In this document: in pieces, positions 57,991 to 64,000 of the stretch
Numbering within the stretch: position 1 is the first letter of the stretch
Layout of the letters: every line of letters starts with the position of its first letter
NCBI RefSeq assembly: GCF_029784165.1
Contig: NC_073695.1
Span: 214,716,396 to 214,780,395 of the forward strand
Source: Wyeomyia smithii
Lineage: Eukaryota; Arthropoda; Insecta; Diptera; Culicidae
DNA length: 64,000 bases
Direction: 5' to 3'
Notes under the pieces: model-generated
What the model saw: the letters and a program-made list of their open reading frames with translations, nothing else
Databases searched by the model: none
What the model was told of the DNA's origin: nothing
Program-made: the position numbers and the translations under genes

Positions 57991-60790
57991 ACTTTTCTTT
58001 GAAAAAAAGTGAGGGATTGGTTAATTTCCACGCTTATTCACCGGGGAGGACGAAATGACGATTTTCTATGCATGTGAAATGTGGACGAACCCTTAGGAGA
58101 AGCTTGAATTATTCCAACTTGGGCTTTCCTCTTAATTTTATTTTAGTTATGAAATGATGATATGACGATATATTCACTGAAATATAAGCAATGAAAATTG
58201 AACCATTTTTCCTGATGCGCCGATAATCACCCTGAATATGCGTCGGTCGCTTGTGCCTCATTGTTAAGCATAATTTGTTCCGTGATTCACTTACTCGGGG
58301 CGAAAGCAGAATAGCCAATAACAACCGGAAAAGATCCTTTTCCTCCACACACTATTGGAGTGGTGGGAGAGTCGGTCCTTTCTGGAAGCAATTTTCCCCG
58401 ACAAAGGAAAGGCACTCATTGAATAAAACGGCACTGTAACCGAAACCTAGATGACCATTCGCTGATAGCGATCCAAGGCCCGAGTTTCGGATAAAGGGAG
58501 GTAGGAACAGATTTGAATAAAATAGGTCACCCCCTCTGCCTCTGTGTGGCAGCCAGTGGTTAGCCGGCTAAGGCAATAAATTATATAGCGCTTCAGGTCC
58601 TCTATCTGCATCAACCATTGAAGGAGAAACTTATGCTGCCGCAGCAGAATATCGGGTCTAACAACGTACCGAACAACTGTTGACGGTCATTTAGCAGATT
58701 ACCACTAATCTCAAGTACCCCCTATATTGATACACTTGGGATGGGAAAAGGACACGGCTGATGGTTTTATACAGTTACAGTTTATTACAGGATTTATAAG
58801 GCGGTGAGTTCTGTGATTCGTTAAAGTAAATGTAACAGATTTGGATAAGACCTTGGTTGGCCCGAAGAGGATTTATTTTATTATCGAAATACACTGGCCA
58901 GAGATTACCGTATCAGCTGCGTATGGTATAACTCGATTGGATTTTCTGATGCATGTGGTCACATTTTGGGCGCGAAGCGGACAAAACTAAATAAAATGTT
59001 AAATTCCCTGGTGCGGACACTTCTAGCAAAGTCTATATGACTAACGACACCTCAATTTCCGGCGGGGCATTTTTGTTTAAACTACCGTCATTAATTCCTA
59101 TCACTAAATGGGCTATAATACAGCCGCTTGAACCGCATGAAAGATCGCGAAACTTAAGCAATAACAATTAATAACTCCCAATCCATAGCGCATTCGCACC
59201 GGCGGCTCGGAGGATGAGACACCGCACCGCACAGATAGCGCGGTACCCTTTCTTGTCACACGCAGTGGATGGCCTAAGCGGACGAATATTTCCTGATTTT
59301 TATTACCGGCGATTAATATCTGCCATTACAATAGAATCAGCTAAATGAGCGAGTTAGCGTTTCAATGCTTCGCGAGGCACTATTAATAAAAACACGGTTC
59401 CACGAAAAGATATTGCTTGGTGTTCGCGTTCGTGAATCATTGCGATACAATGGCTCGAGTCACTCGAGTGCAGTGGTGTTTCGCAAAAGCTTGGGAGCAT
59501 TATTCAAGATCTTATAGTGACAGTGTGCGGAGAATTTTAGTATTCCCGGCTGAACCGATGTTACTGATTAGTTTTGGGAAGATCCTTTACGCGTACCCAA
59601 TGCCAAGCTACTGGCGTCACGCAGTGTGATTTACCTTAGGCAATCATGCTGGGTTAAACGATTTAGCAGCAGAACAGTACACGAATGAGGTTTTGCGTTT
59701 CGTGAACGGGTGGTCCAGTCGCGATTAGAATATTTTTAGTCCGAAGCTAGCCGCCTGGTGTGACCAGACCAGAATATGTAATCGTTTCTTCGTTTCATTG
59801 AGGGTAATTTTCAGTAGAATGTGAGAAAAGATTCGGTATTTGAATCTATAGATGTTTAGTGGATTAGAACACCATAGATATTTTCAGCGTTTTATAAAAT
59901 TATTAAATTATGTATAACAAATCTCGTATCTGGATTTCTAAAAGAAACAACGAAATTCTTTATGCACCATAAAGAGAGCAGCGAAGTCCATCGTGTTTGA
60001 CAAAAGGGTTCGCGATGCCAAAAAGGTTGGGAACCAGTGTTATAGATTTTCTTTTCCCGAGAATAAGATTTTTCAGAACAATTTTTCCAGATCTAAATTT
60101 ATTTTCTTATCAATATCGATTGTTCGACTGAAATGGAGACTTTATTGAAGTTGTATAACATTACGATACGCATTAGAAAATTCTAGTTAACCCTCAAAAT
60201 CTTCCTTTTCTAACAGTAAATTAATAAATTAATTTCTATTATAAATACCGTTTCGTAATTGTATATTCTACCATTAAAATTATCATGAAGAATGTAAAAC
60301 GGCCTTTGGGAATTGGCTGTTCCACAGAAATCGTAAGTCACCAATCTGGTTTTAAAATAGTGTCTGGAGTCGGATTGTGGCTTCTTAGATCTAAGCTTAT
60401 ATCTTTTCTGATATTAGCTACATTGAATGGTGTTAGGCAAATCTACAGTCACCTTAGAAGCGAATGGAATAACATCAACTGCGATGCGAAACGTTCTCGG
60501 TTATCAAAACTTACAATCCATTTTTTATATTCTTGGATCTAGAAATTATAGAGTTCCATTTTCGGAAATTTTGAAGGTCAATATTTTCCACTTTAGACTA
60601 TTATTCCAAAACCGAAATCATTCTATTTCTGAAAATACCAATATTAGTAATTGACCCTCTGGGCTGTTCACCAGTATCTGCATTACGGTATTGAAAAAGA
60701 CGGCTGGAGTTGATTACTAGCCTTGTGAAAGTGATGCCAAAATTCGGGACCCGAATCCCAGTTGCTCAGTAGATCTTATCAGAAGCAGAC
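57991..60790. other. No recognised gene or repeat
   Basis: Less AT-rich between 58200 and 59700. The plus frames at 58251, 59417 and 60285 are short and unassigned. Confidence 0.35.
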
Positions 60791-60882
60791 GTATTGTTTA
60801 TAAGCAAACCGCGTGAACAATAGGTATTGTTCACACAACAAAACGGATCTCTCAATTGCATGTTGTGTGAAAATTTAAAACA

Positions 60883-61860
60883 ATGGAACCGACAAAAAAA
60901 AACACGTTGATGTTTGAATTCCCCAAGGATGCTATGGGACCGTCCCTGTTTAAGATGAGTCGCTTCGGAAAAAAAACTGCAGATCGTACGATGATGGACA
61001 CGTGTTACAGAAACGCGGATGAAAAAAACGTGTATTTCCGCTTCAAAACGGAGAATGCGTTAAATGATGCTGTACTGCAGAATCCAGAAACTCAAACATT
61101 CGAATACAATGATGACTCAACGGTGACGGTCAAAATGTCGATTGCTGGAACACAAATATACAAATACGTAAGGATCTTTAACCTTCCTCTGGAGGTCAGC
61201 GACGAAGATATCGGTAGAGTAATGGCATGATATGGAAAGATAAGGAAGCAGGTAAAAGAAAAGTTTCCACCCGAGTGTGAGTTCGATGTGTACTCAAGAA
61301 TCCGAGGACTGTATATGGACATATACAAGCCAATCCCCGCTTCTTTGTTCATCCGTAATAGTAAGGCTAGAATCTACTATGATGGGCTTAAGAATCGATG
61401 CTTTCATTGCACAGCAGATGACCACCCGAAAGCCAACTGCCCTCAACTTCAGGCAGGACGTCCTGAAGACCGTGCGGAAAGCAACCAGGATACGTACAAT
61501 AGGAGCTCCCCCGAGCAAGGATCATTACTATATACTGAAGTGGCGTCCGGAACGAGCTCCACATTAGCACAGCGACTCGAAATGGTTAGGAAGATCGAAA
61601 CAACGAAGGTAGATCCCAAGGATGGAAAAACGGTATCGGTAGAGGCTACCATCTGGATGACGGTTCTGACCAAAGCAGTGATATAGAGATTGACGAGAAT
61701 AAGACCGAAGAAAACAATCGAGGGAAGCGGACGCTTATGGCATCGAGATCGATTTCAGACGATTCAAATGACGTACTTATTCAGAAAGGTAAGGTAAAGA
61801 GTTTACCAAAGCGACCGAAGAACAATAGTACTATTCAAGGGGAGGCTGAAAGTTTACTGG
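60883..61860 (+). pseudogene. L1-like LINE ORF1 (zinc-knuckle protein), broken
   Basis: ATG at 60883 opens a frame with an RRM-like middle (VKMSIAGTQIYKYVRIFNLP, about residues 84-103), interrupted by TGA at 61228-61230 (RVMA-stop-YGKIRKQ). It continues in the same frame to a CCHC knuckle CFHCTADDHPKANC (about 61401-61442). A frameshift near 61650 moves it into an acidic segment (SDIEIDENKTEEN). Such proteins bind element RNA. A 5' UTR may begin near 60790. Position and order with the following EN/RT support one element. Confidence 0.72.
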
Positions 61861-64000
61861 AAGCCATTCAAAACCTACCAAGGTATAAAATTCTTAACAA
61901 TAAAGACGATGGAGGTAAAGGGTTGAACATTGTAACTCACAAGACCACAACTGGAAACGTACATTTTGAGAATTTTTCGTTTTTACCGCAATATTCTGCG
62001 TACGTCAATATAAGCGAATATAACAAAGGTACTGCAATACTGGTGCGAAAAACTATTGAAGCTTCAATGCCACTATTCGATCCTGCAGGTAGAATTGTGT
62101 CAGTGATAATCGGAGAAATTAATTTTATAAATGTGTATGGACATTCGGGTAGTCAATACCGGACAGAGCGAGATGGCCTTTTCCGTAGCAAAATTTGCCC
62201 TACATTTGAACAAAACAACAGCGAAGCATCATGTGGTAGGAGGTTATTTTAATTGTGTAACAGATGTCGAAGGCACTAAAAACAGAGCGTACAATATATG
62301 TCAAGGGCTGCGGGCATTAGCAGGATTATTAGCACTAAAAGACATAGAATTAGAATGTAATGGCACCAACAATCGAAAGTTCACATTTGTTAGAAACGGG
62401 TCTGGCTCACGGCTAGACCGTTTTTATTCAAATTCAAAATTTTGCAAACGAGTATCGAAATCTGAGACCATACCTGTACCGTTTTCTGACCATTATGCAG
62501 TTCGATTTCAGTTCAGTATCGATAGTAATCAAATTCCCGCGCCACGTGGGCATGGATTTTGGAAACTTAACTCATCATTTCTCAAGGATGATGAGGTGTC
62601 CAAAAAATTTAGAGCAGAGTATGAAAAATTGAAACATAGAAACAAATACACCAGAAATTTTACAGAATGGTGGAATATTGATTTTGAAGCAAAGATTAGA
62701 CAGTTCTACAAAGCAAAATCAATCAAATTCAATAAAAATATATCGACGCTTAAGTCGTGTTTACAAAAAAAGCTCTTGCAATGCTTTGAAAAACAACAAA
62801 ATGGACAAAACGTGGATTCTGAACTTAGACTAATTAAATCCAGAATACTGGAAATTGAGCATAATCGACTCAAATACTATGCAACTCATTGTGATGAATC
62901 ACCATTACTAGACGAGCAAAATGTTAGTGTTTATCAAACCACAAAAAATCAGCAAAAAAGGGTCCAGAAGCTTTTAACGTCAGCAAAAACCAAAAAGTGA
63001 GTATAGCACCAAGCAAAATAGCATGGGAATATTTCCAAAGAAAATTTTCGTTATTGGAATGAAAATCTGATTTACGATAATTCTTCTGCGTTGGATCATG
63101 TCGAAAAATGCTTGGATGAGGAGAGAGGAAAGACCTTGATTGAACCAATTGATGAAGAAGAACTAAAATTCACGATTTGTGAAGAAAAAAAAAAAATAAA
63201 ATTCATGATAACTAACGCAACAAAGAAAAAATCGCCGGGGCCAGACGGAGGTACCAACGAATTTTATGCAACACATTTTGATTTGTTGGAATAGGACTTA
63301 TTAAAGTTTTTCAATGGACTCCTGGAAGGTTCTATGAAACCGTTGGATAATTTTGCGTCGGGAAACATAATTTTGATTCATAAAAAAAGGAGATTCTAAG
63401 AATTTAGATAATTTTCGGCCTATTAGTCTTATAAATACGGATTACAAAATTTTTATGAAAAAAATCGCTAACAGGAATTCCAGACATATGGATTTTCTTC
63501 TAGAGACAGGACAAACAGCAGGAAAACAATGTCAATCGTGTGTTAACAATCTAGATGCAATCAGGAATTTAATGATAAAAGCCCAACAGTCAAAAAAAAT
63601 CAAATTTTTGCTTTTATCTATAGACTTAGAAAAAGCTTTCGATTCGGTAAGCCATGTTTGTTTATGGAAAATTATGGAAAAATTCAAGTTCCCCGACAAA
63701 ATTGAAAAATTGTTTAAAGTTCTGTATGGAAACGCTTCATCGCGAGTTTTGATAAAGGGATTCTTGTCAGAATCATTCCAAATAAAATGTTCAGTTAGGC
63801 AAGGTTGTCCGATGTCGATGATTTTATTTTCATTGTATCTTGAACCGCTAATAAAAAAGTTGTACAACAGCTTAAATGGAATTCTTATCGGAGAGAAGTT
63901 TTTTAAAGTGTTTGGATATGCGGATGATCTGACGTTAGTGATCAGAAGTGAACAGGAACTTGCTTTAGCCCTTAGTATAATTGGAGAATTTTCTGAATTT
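61861..64000 (+). pseudogene. L1-like LINE ORF2: endonuclease and RT, runs off window
   Basis: The endonuclease starts GLNIVTH (about 61921), but the following segment is shortened, so the usual catalytic Glu region is missing. It continues KGTAILVRKTI, a frameshift near 62190, then VVGGYFNCVTD (Y in place of the catalytic D), SGSRLDRFYSN and FSDHYAVRF. A connector region follows (62560-63000). The RT has KSPGPDGGTNEFY (about 63230-63265), a stop at 63292, a frameshift near 63390, FRPISLINTDYK, motif A LLSIDLEKAFDSV (about 63608), motif B RQGCPMSMILF (about 63799) and motif C FGYADDLTLVI (about 63910). The RT catalytic aspartates are intact up to the window end. The SM after RQGCP and the EPL-type following region suit L1/Tx1-like clades; clade assignment is moderate. 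Confidence 0.82.

Noticed and set aside
1..64000. CRISPR arrays, bacterial operons, rRNA genes
   Set aside because: None seen; the repeats are tandem, inverted or dispersed eukaryotic elements without regular spacers.

Overview
This 64 kb window is eukaryotic and repeat-dominated. It looks like intergenic or intronic heterochromatin of a mosquito, most likely culicine (Aedes-like). That assignment is inference. It rests on a tRNA-derived SINE resembling the Aedes Feilai family, a mix of RTE, I, Jockey and L1-like LINEs, mariner and Tc1 relics, and many TA- or TTAA-flanked MITEs. I see no complete host protein-coding gene, no rRNA and no functional tRNA. The only plausible host coding piece is a 31-codon signal-peptide-like reading frame at 34919, which could be a first exon.

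Layout. 1-5.4 kb: a near-perfect palindrome with arms of about 705 bp (cut by the window start), a decayed RTE LINE, a second copy of the palindrome core, and a Feilai-like SINE with target-site duplications (TSDs). 5.4-13 kb: mostly AT-rich unannotated DNA, with one repeat (10.9-12.7 kb) split by a 1.2 kb insertion that carries a promoter. 13-21 kb: a TA-flanked MITE, a mariner relic, a promoter-bearing element with hairpin ends, further inverted-repeat elements and a 65-bp-arm hairpin. 21.04-26.53 kb: an essentially full-length I-clade LINE bounded by 14-bp TSDs but with several inactivating lesions. 27-35 kb: a MITE, a tandem or nested block of promoter and stem-loop modules (30.1-32.6 kb), a GCC-rich MITE and the signal-peptide frame. 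35.26-37.21 kb: about 1.95 kb of a 7-bp tandem repeat that is open in every frame and gives spurious giant ORFs. 37.56-40.09 kb: a 2.5 kb hAT-like nonautonomous element (8-bp TSD) holding two nested MITEs. 42.3-44.8 kb: an RTE 3' fragment with a MITE inside it, then a Tc1 relic. 45.1-46.3 kb: second copies of two repeats seen earlier, one of which supplies an empty site for the SINE at 4.8 kb. 48.9-49.6 kb: a minus-strand SINE with a 14-bp TSD and a fragment of another SINE. 52.7-53.5 kb: Ty3/gypsy integrase relic. 53.5-58 kb: strongly T-rich DNA with duplicated blocks and a minus-strand Jockey/CR1-type RT fragment. 60.9-64 kb: an L1-like LINE whose RT runs off the window end.

The most unusual items are: (1) a dispersed family whose members begin and/or end with a short palindromic hairpin whose arm sequence varies between copies while pairing is kept, and which carry an inverted CCAAT box and a TATATAAGAG box; (2) the adjacent repeated modules ending in a 6-bp stem-loop followed by an A-rich, AATAAA-like motif; (3) the large palindrome with two copies of its core; (4) the full-length I element that has lost its RT active site but kept its RNase H residues. 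All copy relationships come from reading by eye; no alignment or database search was run.
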